From Hygrocybe punicea (taxonomy: Eukaryota > Basidiomycota > Agaricomycetes > Agaricales > Hygrophoraceae): a DNA stretch of 64,000 bases. Shown here piece by piece: positions 1-11,321 of this stretch. How positions within the stretch are numbered: the stretch's first letter is position 1; the number at the start of each line of letters is the position of its first letter. Made by a program: the position numbers and the translations under genes. The stretch spans positions 5,243,820 through 5,307,819 of the forward strand of contig OY744466.1 in the NCBI GenBank assembly GCA_963556145.1, given 5' to 3'. The notes under the pieces were generated by a model. It saw only the letters and a program-made list of their open reading frames with translations, searched no databases and was not told where the DNA came from.

Positions 1-3000
1 TTTTACCCCCAGTTTTCTGGCCATCCCTCCGTCTTGTCGTAGCATCATCGGAATAGAAGACTCTGAAGACATCGATGTGCTCACGCAAAGATTCCGACAT
101 TTTTGGAATAAAGGAACTACATCGTTTGACGAGAAAGCGATCGCCGAGGCGACGTTGCTTAATCCAACTTTCGTCTATACCTTTGCCGGAGATCGGTTTA
201 CGGTGAGCGTTGGGACCGATCCCCTGGCCAATTTTCATCTTGTATCTGCCACACTGCCTACAAAAGGACGCTCGTTATCTTCTTCACTGACGGGGGGTAA
301 ACAGTTTCTCACTGAAGCGAAGTCGCAGTTTACTGCCTACTGTGCTGCCTTGAAGACAACGTTTACTTCTCCAGGTCGTGTTGTTATTCGTTTCTTCTGT
401 GGTGATGCGCTTGCGTTATGCAAGACTCTCAAACAAGTTGCGTTGACACAGGACAGGAGTCCGGTGTGCTATTCAGCGCATTGGTCTTCTTCACCTCTCA
501 TCCTTAATTCACGCGACTACAGCCTTAACTCTGTCTCCTCAGCTCCTCTTCACTTTAACGTTATCGACGCGGCTGATCTTATTGAAGAGGTTGGATTGTT
601 CAACATACTTCTTGCCACTGCTCCCCTTCTCTCCAGAACGCCGTCATCGACGCTCTACACCGACGCTCTACTCACATCATCAGGACCCACGTCTCATTTC
701 TTAGATTCCCTCTGCGGTGATGTGACAACAGTGACATTGCTGCTAAACATCATTCCATCCAGCTATTTTTCGAACTTGTCCACTTGGTGCAACGGTTTCG
801 AGATCCTCGCAGTCCGTTCGGAACTTCTCACGAGATTCAGAGATCGTATCCCATGGCATCTCGTAGCACTCGAGGAACCGCCTGAGCACGGTAGCACTTC
901 TAGACTCCTTCCAGTGAATTTTATCACCGACGAATTAGTGGAGCTTCTTTTCGCTGTGTACCTTCGAATGTTTGGTACTGAGACGTCTAGTCCCCTTTCG
1001 CAGGAGGTTAAGATTCCTAAAACTTGCGATTCCCGGAGACATACGCAGTCAGCTCGTTATGTCGTGGAGACTTTTGCGCGATTCTTAGCTGCCGTGAAAG
1101 CTCGTACGCAGCTTGCTTGGATGGATGTTATGAAGAAGTTTTTGAAGCTCGTGAAGTCCAAGGTCGCGTTTTCGTCAGACTTTGATCACTACGAGGATTT
1201 ACGCTCTCATCTCCACCGCTTCAACATTGTCGATCTTCTGGAAGCTGATGGAAAGAACACTTCTTCACCACATGATATGCTCTCGGGAATCAAGCTCTTC
1301 GATGGGTGGTCACACGTTCCAAGTCTTGTTTGCATCATACTTGTCGTTCCACGATCAAAGCTGATGATTTTGGATGGTTTCGAGATGAAGGAGCTTGGAA
1401 AAGCTGCGCTGCACTGCGAAGTCCGTGGATCATCTGGAATAGCGCACGGATTTGCGTCTCTCCGGACGACCTTTGGTGAACTCTTGAATCGAGGACCCAG
1501 TGAACACCTTGATGTCTCGATTAGAGATGACGCTTTGGGTTTCTTGGGTAATAAGCCCCTCATAGCATCCTTCGATGTCCCACATGATGTATTGCCCGAT
1601 GATCCAAAAGAGCTCACTGTCAGCCTCTGCGCGCGCATTGTTCTCCCTTCGTCCGAAGGTACGGAACCCCAGCTAGGTCCAACGCTCAAGGTATTCTCGG
1701 CCAGTCTATCCGATTCTTCGCATACGTGCGTGGCCATGAATCCACCCAAAATTTCGACCGTAGAAGACTTCACTTCTCAAACCGAGCCACAGGTGGAAGG
1801 AATGGCTCACAAGTCTTCTCCAGCAGCTGTGTCGTTGAATATTATACCGCAGCGATCAACAAGGTTGACATTACGAGTCAATATTCTTGGAGCAAATGAT
1901 AAGCTCGCATTGTCCAGCGGAGCACAGGTATCGATAAGGAGAGTGTCCGACAACGCAATAGAAGTCCTGTTTGGGGCATTCAGTGAGGTGCTCAATTTCC
2001 CGGTTCCCGTTAACCATTCGGATGTGAAGACGGGGATTGCTCGAAAATCGTCTTACATTCAGGTGAGTTTACTCCTCCAGGCGAATGCATATCATGACCA
2101 TGTGCAGGTTACTGCCTCCGTTGCGGACAGAACGACCCTCAGGGGCTCAATTGCCTGCCTGTTCCCCATCAGTCTTGGCAAACGCACCCTTCACGTAACC
2201 AGCATGCACCGTCTCAATCTCGATGCCCTCCCTATCCTAGACTTTGGCGATTCTTCCCGTGTTGTTAATTGTGTGGCTAACTATGCTCCACTTCAATTTT
2301 CTGAGCAAGAACGAAAATTGCGGGAGAATAATTTGAAAGACGTCCTCCTTACAGTGGTTTTCATAAACATGCGGAAAAGTTGAAAAAAGATTTGAGGTGT
2401 AAAAATTTTGGACTTGGTGAAATTTCTCTTGTATCTCATGGAATACTGCATGGATTGAGATGGTTATAGAGGGAAAGTTGTACTATTTCTTAAGGGCTTT
2501 CTACTCCTGTAATTACATTTGGACAATATTTAGTGTATGGTCAGTTGTAGATGAAATAACAGGGAAACCAGGATTTTTTGAGACCCAAAATGATATTGTC
2601 AAATTATGGTATCAAATGAGCTCCTATGAAGAAGATTGTAGGGAGAAAATTGTTCATTTTTTCAAGGGCTAGAAGTACATATACCGTGTTTTTCTTGATT
2701 TTTGTGTTTTGAGCCAATATTACATCAGTACTATTTTTGATTGCATTGGCATTAGAATACTGCAAGAATTATAAATATTGGCTCAAAACACAAAAATCAA
2801 GAAAAACACGGTATATGTACTTCTAGCCCTTGAAAAAATGAACAATTTTCTCCCTACAATCTTCTTCATAGGAGCTCATTTGATACCATAATTTGACAAT
2901 ATCATTTTGGGTCTCAAAAAATCCTGGTTTCCCTGTTATTTCATCTACAACTGACCATACACTAAATATTGTCCAAATGTAATTACAGGAGTAGAAAGCC

Positions 3001-3714
3001 CTTAAGAAATAGTACAACTTTCCCTCTATAACCATCTCAATCCATGCAGTATTCCATGAGATACAAGAGAAATTTCACCAAGTCCAAAATTTTTACACCT
3101 CAAATCCTTTTTCAACTTTTCTGCATGTTTATGAAAACTGCTGTAAATTGAAGGACAATTTGTTTTCGCTGATGGTCACTTTTTCTGGAGCACAAAATGT
3201 GAAGACGAGCATATTTGGTATACATTCCACCCAGGGAGGATTTGACACACTGCTCTTCGTCAACGAACTGCGTCTGGACACATCGACAAACTCCATTGTG
3301 GCAGATGTCTGCATCCTACCGGTGACGGAGAAGCTGATATTACTGCCCGTTATCCAGAAATATCTCATCAAAATCACGACAGAGAAGACAATGTGGGCAA
3401 TTCACACGGCAGATGTTACCGGCGAAGCCTGGAAGCAAATGCTACCCATAGTGGTCGAGCGATGCCGGTCTTGGTCCCATAGGAATGACTGTGGATATTC
3501 TATCCAAGGTCGTGTGCCTCTGACCTTGTCACACTCACATATACCAATTTGCGGGTGCGGTCGAGGGTTGGCGCTGGGCTCGTTCAGTAAGGTCGAAGCC
3601 TGGCGAGGATTGGAACCTTTCGTTACCAGAGCTGCTATTGGGTTGTTATTCCCATCATCTTTTATGGATACAATGGTGACATTACCAGACAGTGGGGGTG
3701 GTGGTACAACTTGA
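1..3714 (+). pseudogene. DUF4470/MYND-associated protein gene, split by a palindromic element
   Basis: The reading frame is open from about position 41 and comes in from beyond the left edge, so the 5' end is outside the window. The first part (to 2350) carries the N-terminal block FNVIDAADLIEEVGLFNILL, which I recognise as the DUF4470 signature of fungal MYND-finger proteins. At codon 758 the frame runs into an inserted element and ends at TGA 2381-2383. Removing the element and one TA copy restores an uninterrupted frame that continues from 3146 to TGA 3712-3714. That second part ends with SWSHRNDCGY and the Cys pair CGCGRG, which in relatives lies just before the MYND zinc finger. I see no MYND finger after it, so the 3' end is also lost or lies in an unseen exon. 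The biochemical role is unknown; relatives are probably cytosolic. The family is inferred from motifs, while the insertion is seen directly. Confidence 0.75.
2352..3143. mobile_element. Foldback MITE, Tc1/mariner-like (TA target)
   Basis: A 792 bp palindrome: two 369 bp arms (2352-2720 and 2775-3143) around a 54 bp loop. The ends read CAGTGG... and ...CTGCTG, flanked by TA at 2350-2351 and 3144-3145, as in Tc1/mariner elements. The arms are almost identical; the only differences I noticed (four) lie in the outer 45 bp. Each arm contains the same 70-codon open frame, a by-product of the duplication. No transposase is encoded. A DD35E transposase remnant lies at 58515-59655, but I cannot show that it shares these ends. 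Confidence 0.9.
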
Positions 3715-3791
3715 CAGAAGTATTTAGGCTACACAATTCAAGGAAATCGATCGGGCTACGGCATATAATTTTGAAGAATAGGAGAAGTTAA

Positions 3792-5486
3792 CCGAGCATT
3801 CGAAACGTAGACGATGTTCACGAAATCGAAAAGAAGCTCAGTGTTCTCGAAAACCGTGCTTCACGAGCGGTTTCAACTATACTGGCAGCCACAGGCACGT
3901 CCAGTTGCAAGCTCGGACGAAAGAATCTCATCGATCTCAGGAAATTCTTATTCATCATGCACTACCGAAATTCTCGACTCTCTGGCGAGTATTTCAAAGA
4001 GCGATCCGATCCCATTCATCTTCCGGGCCTTGAATGGTTGCAGGCGTATAAGAAAAGGCACGGCCTGGAGTCTGACACTGAGATGTGGCTTCACACCCTC
4101 CGATATTATCTTGACACCTCTCATAAGGAGCTGTTTCAGCGTGGGAGAGAGATTGTGCTGAAGCACCAAGAGAAATTGATGGAAATGATGGCGACTAGGA
4201 TCGACCCGGATGAGGAGCATTTCAATGCTCTCACCTATCAACTTCTCGCAGATGGATTTTTCCTATGTGTTTGGGAGGTCGCCGACGGTGAAGAGTTCTT
4301 CCTTGGGGATAGGAGTTTTGGTATATGGGAGGGCATAGTAGCTGGGCATCCCGGTCTGCATCGCCTTTTCGTTCTTAGCCCTCGCATCATTATTATTCTG
4401 AGCATGCAGTTCTTACGACCGGAACTCTTCTCCCAGCTGCCCGAAGAGGCAAAAGACAGCTTCTTCAGCACTCTCATGGATATCAAACACGTTCCACCGC
4501 TCCCAACCTATCCAGGTGGGGCTCCAAAGAACGAGGAGGAGTTGGCTGCAGTCGTAGATCGTGAAGAGGACGCATTTGAATTCAAAATTGTCAAGCTGTC
4601 GGTTCCGCAGTCGCGAGAAATTAACGCGATTATGCTTTATCATCTTCCTGAAACTGGTTTGGTGACCTTCGTATCCAAAACAAGCATGTTGCGTACCCTC
4701 CGATCATTCTGGTGGGATTTTAGGAACGTCAATAGGCAGGGATACGCGCCCCTTCTTCGCGTTCTCTCCGAGGACAATCTCGAAGAGACAAACATTGGGT
4801 TCGTGAAAGCAAAGTCAGAGACAGAGACGCCTGTGGACTTCATGCTGTGGGTCACAGCTACCAAAGTTTTGACGGGTGAACGGGCTTACCGATCACAATA
4901 TGATCGGGCTATCGTTTTCTTTCTGCACGTTAAAATGACGCAGCCACCCACAGGTTCTCTTTGCGAAGAGTACTCCAGAATACTATCGTCCATCATGGAT
5001 GGCTATCGCCGACTTTCACACCCCTTACCGTCGAGCGCGGCCGTACTACAGAAGGTCGAGCTCACCCGCTCTCTTTCTAAAGCCGACTCGGACCGACTCT
5101 TCCAATTCATGGGAAAATGGATGAGAAACCTAGCTGTGATGAAGCCAGAGGTTGCAACAGCTGTTTTAATGTATGAAGCGGCGATTATTGGGTTTTTGGA
5201 TTGGCTAGCAAAACATCAACCGAAGGTTGTGATGGCTGCCGCCGTCTCCATCTTTGTACAAGTTTGTGACGCCGTAAACTGTGCCAATCGCACGAGTGTC
5301 CAGCAGTCCTGTCTCCATACTGTAGACAAGGACACTTTCATCGATGGCGCCTTTATTCTGGAGGAAGTTCTTCCTGCGTTCCATCGCGCCTCTAAGAAGA
5401 GCGAAAGTTGGGCTATAGTAGAACACTCTAAATGCCTAAGAAATCTCACTTCTGAGAACCATCTGTTTGAAAGTTACGAAGTATGA
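3792..5486 (+). pseudogene. DUF4238 family protein, 5'-truncated
   Basis: The frame is open from 3792, after an in-frame TAA at 3789-3791, to TGA-less downstream stop at 5484-5486. It begins with residues resembling the middle of DUF4238 proteins (a stretch ending ENRASRAVSTI, then DLRKFLFIMHYRN), followed by ADGFFLCVWEV and FFLGDRSFGIWEG, which match the family's DRxFGxxE region. The first ATG (3957) lies inside conserved sequence, so it is not the native start. Upstream, conserved-looking pieces (GEVNRAF, AYNFEE) are found in other frames, so the 5' part is frameshifted and the usual N-terminal HHYIPRF-type block is absent. Function of the family is unknown. It follows the DUF4470 gene on the same strand but no operon-like link is implied. 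I treat it as a decayed gene; a spliced functional form with unseen exons is less likely. Confidence 0.65.
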
Positions 5487-5840
5487 ATCTTGGAATATAA
5501 TGGTGATACTGATCCTTGCTTGATCCTGATCGTGCGTTCGTCGTTGGAATAATCGTTGCCATATTGGAATGGGCAAATTGGATAGCGAAAGACTAATGGC
5601 TGGAAGTAAAAGCCATTCTCTGGTGATCGACGGGAGTGTAGCTCCTCAGTTCTTTTTGACGTTCAAGTTCTTCACGGCCCATCAGGAAATCGGGGAGGCG
5701 CCGGTATATCCAGGCGGAGTTGATAATTGATAAGCAGACTTGCAGCTGTTTGCAATGTCTTATCTGGCCAAATAAATGCATTCAAGCACATATAATTATT
5801 GTGATAGTTGATCATTTGCATTCATATTTGCTTAAAATTG
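5487..5840. repeat. Intergenic stretch with one arm of an inverted duplication
   Basis: The segment from about 5700 to 5856 reappears inverted at about 7557-7663 (shared text includes ATGCATTTATTTGGCCAGAT in the minus sense). A 62-codon minus-strand frame (5593-5781) covers part of it, containing RRLPDFLMGREELERQKELR; it is not recognised and is only conserved in its upstream half in the inverted copy. I do not call it a gene. Confidence 0.5.
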
Positions 5841-5879
5841 ATTGCTGTATATAAGGGGTTACCATATACTCCTAATTAT

Positions 5880-6147
5880 TCCTGCAACATACCAAATTTT
5901 CAAAGTCTTGTGGAGCCTTGGCCATACAATATAGACCATTATGATAAACATGTAATTATTCCTGTGAAATATCAAATTTTCAAAGTCTTGTGGAGTCTTG
6001 GCCATACAATATAGGCCATGATGATAAACATGTAATTATTCCTGTGAAATATCAAAATATCAAAGTCTTGTGGAGCCTTGGCCATACAATACCATGATGA
6101 TAAACATGTAATTATTCCTGTGAAATACCAAATTTTCAAAGTCTTGT
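5880..6147 (+). repeat. 79 bp tandem repeat, about 3.4 copies
   Basis: Three near-identical units of about 79 bp, each containing CAAAGTCTTGTGGAGCCTTG and a CATGTAATTATTCCTGTGAA join, plus a partial fourth. A diverged single unit preceded by the same GGGGYTACCATATACWCC leader is found at 11010-11130, so the array belongs to a dispersed repeat. Confidence 0.8.
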
Positions 6148-6215
6148 TCTGCAGTGCCTCTGGGGGTCTGCCAGTGCAAGTGAGGTTGACAATGTTATTA
6201 AGGCACTGCAGAATA

Positions 6216-7556
6216 CACTGCGGGAAGTATTTGCCACATAGAATTCCTACTTTTGGATAGCCAAAATGTCTACTGAAAGCAGGAGTTGCATGTGCTGATT
6301 TGAGTAGCTATGATACTGATGTTTTCATTTATCCTTATCAAGCTGTGTTCTCAGTGATGGCAGAAGATGCTGCTGGCTGGATCCATCACTGTGGATACAT
6401 CTAGAGTTATAGTAATTTTGTTGTGGCTTCTAACAAAACTATGTACTGCATGCCTTGAATATACCATTCCTCAATGCTGGGCAAGAATGCTGCCACCATA
6501 GTCCTTGCCGCTTGTGGTCCCTGTCATTCGGGCACCAGCACAAGCCTACCTCGCACTATTTTAGCCTATGTACATACATATCCTTGTTATGATGTTCTGC
6601 AGCCTATGGGCTTATCCTATATATAGGTCATGAAAAACAAATATTTTATGTCAAGTCTCGTGGCTAAGCAGTAAGTATGCCTAATGTAAGCAATAAGGCC
6701 AAGTCGGGAGTTCAAATCCCTATTATGGTAATAGTTAAATTCAAGACACTGAAGACAGTTACAAAATAATTAACTAATCACACCGGTCACTTTTGAGATG
6801 TATGGAAAGGGAATAGGAAACACGACCGCGCCCTGAAACAGTGGCACGGTCCAGGAACGTAGTGATTATTTTTGGTTTTTTGTTTTACAATGAGGAACCG
6901 TGTGCTAGCGGTGGAAAAGAAAAAGAAGGAACAGAAAAAGAAACGGGGTGGGGAGAGGTGGGTTACGAAAAATACACATGGGAGCTAACTAGGAGACGAG
7001 ACAAGGTAAAAAAGGAAAGTGAGCAAAGTGAAGTGGGGCATACCTCAGAGACGAGACAAGGGGCTTAGGAGGCCCTTGGGGCATTTCCGAGATATATAAC
7101 TCACTGGCAGAAAGAGGTGCCATAAGGCAGCGTAAGATTTGACGTCAAGCGGGGACAGCAAACAGCAGGCTGTCAGCGGGTGACAGCTCCGGCGAGTGTG
7201 TCAGCTGGTGACAGTGACAGATGACAGTGACGGAGACATGCTGGGTGTTGAGGGACAGTAAATGTGTAACCATGTGATTAGCCAAATGTAAACTTAGTTT
7301 AAAAAATGATTAATATCTTAATAAAGCGTATCTTTTATTAATAAATTGTTGGTGAAAAGTAATTATTATTTCCGACAAAAGCAGCAATTCCAGCTGCTTT
7401 GAATGCCCACATTGCTGCTTAGGGTAGTCAAAATTACTGCTTGGAGCAGATGTGAATGCCTGCTTGAGGTAGGTGGGACATTATAATTCCTGCTTTCAGT
7501 AGACATTTTGGCTATCCAAAAGTAGGAATTTTACATGGCAAATACTTCCTGCAGTG
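6216..7556. mobile_element. Non-autonomous CACTA-like element
   Basis: Terminal inverted repeats of about 70 bp start CACTGCGGGAAGTATTTGCC on the left and, on the opposite strand, CACTGCAGGAAGTATTTGCC on the right. Both are flanked by TA (6214-6215 and 7557-7558). The subterminal parts are rich in short CTGCTT/AAGCAG motifs, as in CACTA elements. No transposase is encoded; a 75-codon frame at 6841-7068 is not convincing. The family assignment rests on the CACTG terminus and the subterminal motifs and is an inference; the TIR and the flanking TA are visible. Confidence 0.7.
6652..6735 (+). other. tRNA-like sequence (possible SINE head or decayed tRNA)
   Basis: Contains an A-box-like TGGCTAAGCAGTAAG and, 33 bp on, a B-box-like AGTTCAAATCC. 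The T stem and acceptor stem do not pair well by eye, so it is not a functional tRNA. It lies inside the CACTA-like element. Confidence 0.3.
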
Positions 7557-7663
7557 TACAGCAGTCAATTGTCACAAATCTAAGTGCTCGAATGCATTTA
7601 TTTGGCCAGATAAGACATTGCAAGTCTGCTGATCAATTATCGACTCCACCTGGATATACCGGC

Positions 7664-8263
7664 TAGACTGTCCATGGGTCAGTCCAGGCAGCCGGCCCTC
7701 ACCTGATTTTGCTGGCCCTGGCCCAGGCCCTGGGTCATAAGGGCCAGGTCAGGGCCAGGCCAGGTTAGGGTCAGCCCTGGTCAGCCCTGGCCCTCTATCT
7801 CAAAAATTTGTCCATCCATGCTCTCCAATCACAGTATTATAATCCACATAACAGTGTTCTAATCCACATAGTCATCATTAAAGTCAAAATCTCCAACATA
7901 TTTCTTCATTATCTCTACTTCCACATCAAGCATTTTATCTGTGTATGCAGCATGTAGCTTTTGAATTCCTTCATTGGCATTATCAAGGGTCATAGTATAT
8001 GTGCTCAGCAATATAGGATCAAGGTGTAGGTATAGCTAGATAGTCATGAGCCATTTTGGTAGCCTTTTATACCATGGAGCTATGAACCTGTGGGGGATCC
8101 CAAGGCTAAAAGGATCTCCAACTATGGGAACTAATTTTTCAAGCCTGGTATCTTTGGAAATGCTAAAGCATGCATGGTTAGAGTAAGCTAAATGGCATAC
8201 ATATACCTCTGACATCTAAGAGGGCCAGGCCAGAGTGTCATGGCCCTGCCCATGGACAGTCTA
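7664..8263. mobile_element. Non-autonomous hAT element (600 bp) with 8 bp target duplication
   Basis: Ends read TAGACTGTCCATGGGTCAG and, inverted, TAGACTGTCCATGGGCAGG, followed by GGCCNGGCC-rich subterminal repeats typical of hAT elements. The flanks are ATACCGGC (7656-7663) and ATACTGGC (8264-8271), an 8 bp duplication with one change. The related sequence at 5690-5720 (opposite strand) reads straight through this site without the element and so shows the empty site. No coding content. Confidence 0.85.
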
Positions 8264-8271
8264 ATACTGGC

Positions 8272-10699
8272 GCCTTTTCTACCTGGGCTGCCTCTCAACT
8301 AAGTAGACAAACTGGGCAAGACCCCTGGTCTCCAGGTGCATCTCCATCCCCTCCCACTCATCATTTGCTGACCGAGGCCTGCATACCCCTGGCTTCCCAT
8401 TTCCACCTGGCGCACAGCCGGTGCCATGTCCATTGACTGGCGTAGGATGTTGTCAGGTCAAACAGTGGTCAGTGGGGTGGGCAGTGTTTGCCCAGGGCAT
8501 AACCCATACCTGCAGCCTTGGGTGTGGGTGGAGGGTGTCTGTACTAACAATACATTATTCTTATGGTGCACAACTGACAGTCCACCATGTATTCAAGTTG
8601 ATTTAAAAGCAACATTTTCAAACAAACTTTTGTATGCAGGCGCAATCAATGTACAGGTATATATTTCAAGCAAGTCAACACTGACCACACTTGACCCTCA
8701 ACTGTCACATTCCACCACTCACTCACCACCAACACCTTCCCTTGCTTGGTCTTTTTAACTATGAATTTGTTACCATCACTTTGGCGCCGATGACTCCTGT
8801 CGCCAAGCTTTGATGCAGTAGGACCATTACGAAGTCCTCTCGCGATATTCAGCTGAGATAGAAGCTGCTAAAGTAAAAAAGCTTTGCTACATGTAAGCGA
8901 TCATTTCCTGAATTGATCTGTGGACTCACGGCAGTTTTCAGGGAGGGATATCATCGAGGCCACCAACACCACATGATCCGTGGCTACTTGTTTGGGGACT
9001 GGATGAGTTTGACAGTCCATGTAGCGGACAACGAGGGTTCTGGTACCCCAGCAGATCATGATGAGGTATTGTATCAGGTGAGAGATGTACGCAAGTGGAG
9101 ACACTTAAGAAATCCTGGCCTATGACACCAATTCTGGGAAGAATGTTTTGAGAAGGTCAGTTCCTCATGTTTCAATTATCATTATGCTAAACTTTGTTGT
9201 AGGTCAACTGCTAAATTTTTTTCTTCACTGGCATTCATGTACACCGTAGATATTCTGGAACTCAAGCACTGGACACGATAACAAATGGCAATTGATATTG
9301 CCACTTGCTGCTATGTTTTATCTATCACACAATTCCCCCCTGTTGCTGACAGGTTGCTTACAGGACATAGCACTTTCCTACTGCTCATGGGATGCTGCAG
9401 CCTCAGGAATGACCACACTCATGACTTCCAGCAAAAATAATGACTTATTGCTTCAAAGGTATGTTTTGGTCCTTGCATGACCTGAGCTAAATATGGCTTC
9501 CAGAGTGCCATATCTATCTGTGGATATTCCTAGTGTCAAGAGAAGGAGATAAAATCACTGGGTCTCCATTCAAGACAAGTCCATAATGGCACAAAGTGCT
9601 TGCATCTCATATTCTCAACAACTATTTACAAGATTTTATCAGTGCATGTTATGGCACATTTAGCAGTATACGTGGCTAGGTTTCCATCCTGCACAGAGCG
9701 CTCTTTGTCCCACGTGAGCTGGTGATGGCCTCAATGACACAGATGAATGTATGTCCAGTGATGGTGGTGACCTGTGACAACAACAACAACGATATTGAGC
9801 ATTGACAGCTGATGGTAGGAGTGTTTCCCTCAGGCACCCCGCCAGGTCAGGCAGGGTACAGCAGGTGGGCACTAGCACCTCACAAGCATCACACATGTCT
9901 GATCAATTTGGTGGTTGTCCATGTTTGCGAGGTGGTGGTTGGCTCGGGGAGGCCTCAAGGTAGTGGAGGTGTGCGTGGGAACATCCACTTGCTGTTGCTC
10001 CACCCAGGCCCATTGTGTCCACCTCACAAATGCCACACACAACGTCAATTGACGTGGCTGTAGTCGTTTGCGAGGTGAGGTTGGGCAGCAGGAAAAGACC
10101 AGTCTCAATCCCCCTTCCTGCATGTGCTCCATCCCTGTCCTTGTCCAGCTGTTGTTGTCTTCACTTGCTGGACTGACATCCTCATTGCTGAGGTGGTCAA
10201 GACCATCAGGTCTCATTTGTGTCCTGCTGTCAGTTAGTGGGCGGGGCTTGTCACCGTCATTGTCCTAGGTGATAGCGCCAGGGTCGTCGCCGTCATTGTC
10301 ATCTGATTGCCTGTGTCTTGGTGGTTGTGGATAGTCTGTCGACCTTGCCATCTTCATTGTCACTGTTGTTGCATCTTCACTGTCATATCTTTGTCGCTGT
10401 TGTTGCATCTTCACCGTCATTGTCCTCATCTTCCAGTCCCCACCCTCAGCGAAATGTCTGCTGCACATTGGGGGCACAGTGTAGTCAGCTGGCGGCAGGA
10501 ATTTGAGGCAGAGGGTACCTGTCATACCCTTGCTGAAGAGTGGGTGTCGCCGTTCTGGTTCTCAAAAAGGTGGTTGAAGTAGGCTAGGAAAAGACACACT
10601 ATTTGTCCTTATGGGATTGCTGGGTTACATGAATGGAGAGGGGAGGCAAGGAGAGGAGTACAAGTCTTGTAACAAGACTGCCGAAGAGCGAGAGAGATG
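8272..10699. other. Gene-free repeat-rich stretch
   Basis: No frame in this 2.4 kb is convincing. The right part (about 9700-10560) is dominated by trinucleotide-like CATCTTCACTGTCATTG and GTTGTTG runs of the type that fills the cores of the foldback elements further right. The open frames there are by-products of that composition. Confidence 0.5.
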
Positions 10700-11130
10700 C
10701 AAACCGCTAATATTTCCTGTATTTGTAATTTAACTGGATAAATCAATTGGATTTACTGACTAAAGTAGTAATTTTAAATCACATAAAAGCAAGTAAAATG
10801 GTAGAATAAGTTGGGAAAAATGACGGTTAAAAGCAGGTATTATGAATACTATATATAGACAGTTGAATGGCAAATAAAACGCCTGCACGCTCAGAAAGCA
10901 GGAATACCACATGACCACAAATAACTACCAAAAGCAGACATAATAAGTACCTATTTGGGAATGTCTGCTTTTGTCCGGAATTCTGGATAGCAAATGCTTC
11001 CCGCATGTATAGAAGGGGCTACCATATACACCTAATTATTCCTCTGCAATCCCATTTTTTCAGTCTTATAAAAGCTTGCCCATACATTACGATAAGCCTG
11101 TGAAATACCAAATTTTCGGAGTCTTACAAT
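10700..11130. mobile_element. CACTA-like right end plus repeat leader
   Basis: The segment up to 11007 ends ...GCAAATGCTTCCCGCATG followed by TATA, a diverged copy of the right terminus at 7556, with the same AAGCAG/CTGCTT subterminal motifs. It is followed by a copy of the GGGGCTACCATATACACC leader and a degenerate unit of the 79 bp repeat. I could not identify the matching left end. Confidence 0.5.
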
Positions 11131-11321
11131 ATACATCAGGAAAAGCTACTTTTTCTTGAATTGTCTTGCCAGTGTGTCTTGCCAGTGCTCGTCTTGATTT
11201 CAAATTGTATTTCAGGACCTATGTTTTTCCGAGTGGCTCATAAGTTGTTCAATCGTGTAATCTAATGATAGTAATGGTAATATATACAAACTGGAATAGA
11301 GGCGTTATGCGACGGAGTAGA

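Noticed and set aside
1207..1773. 188-codon antisense frame inside the DUF4470 gene
   Set aside because: A shadow of the coding strand, which has the recognisable domain.
2460..3035. Two identical 70-residue proteins on opposite strands
   Set aside because: They are the same sequence in the two arms of a palindrome, with no recognisable domain or start context.
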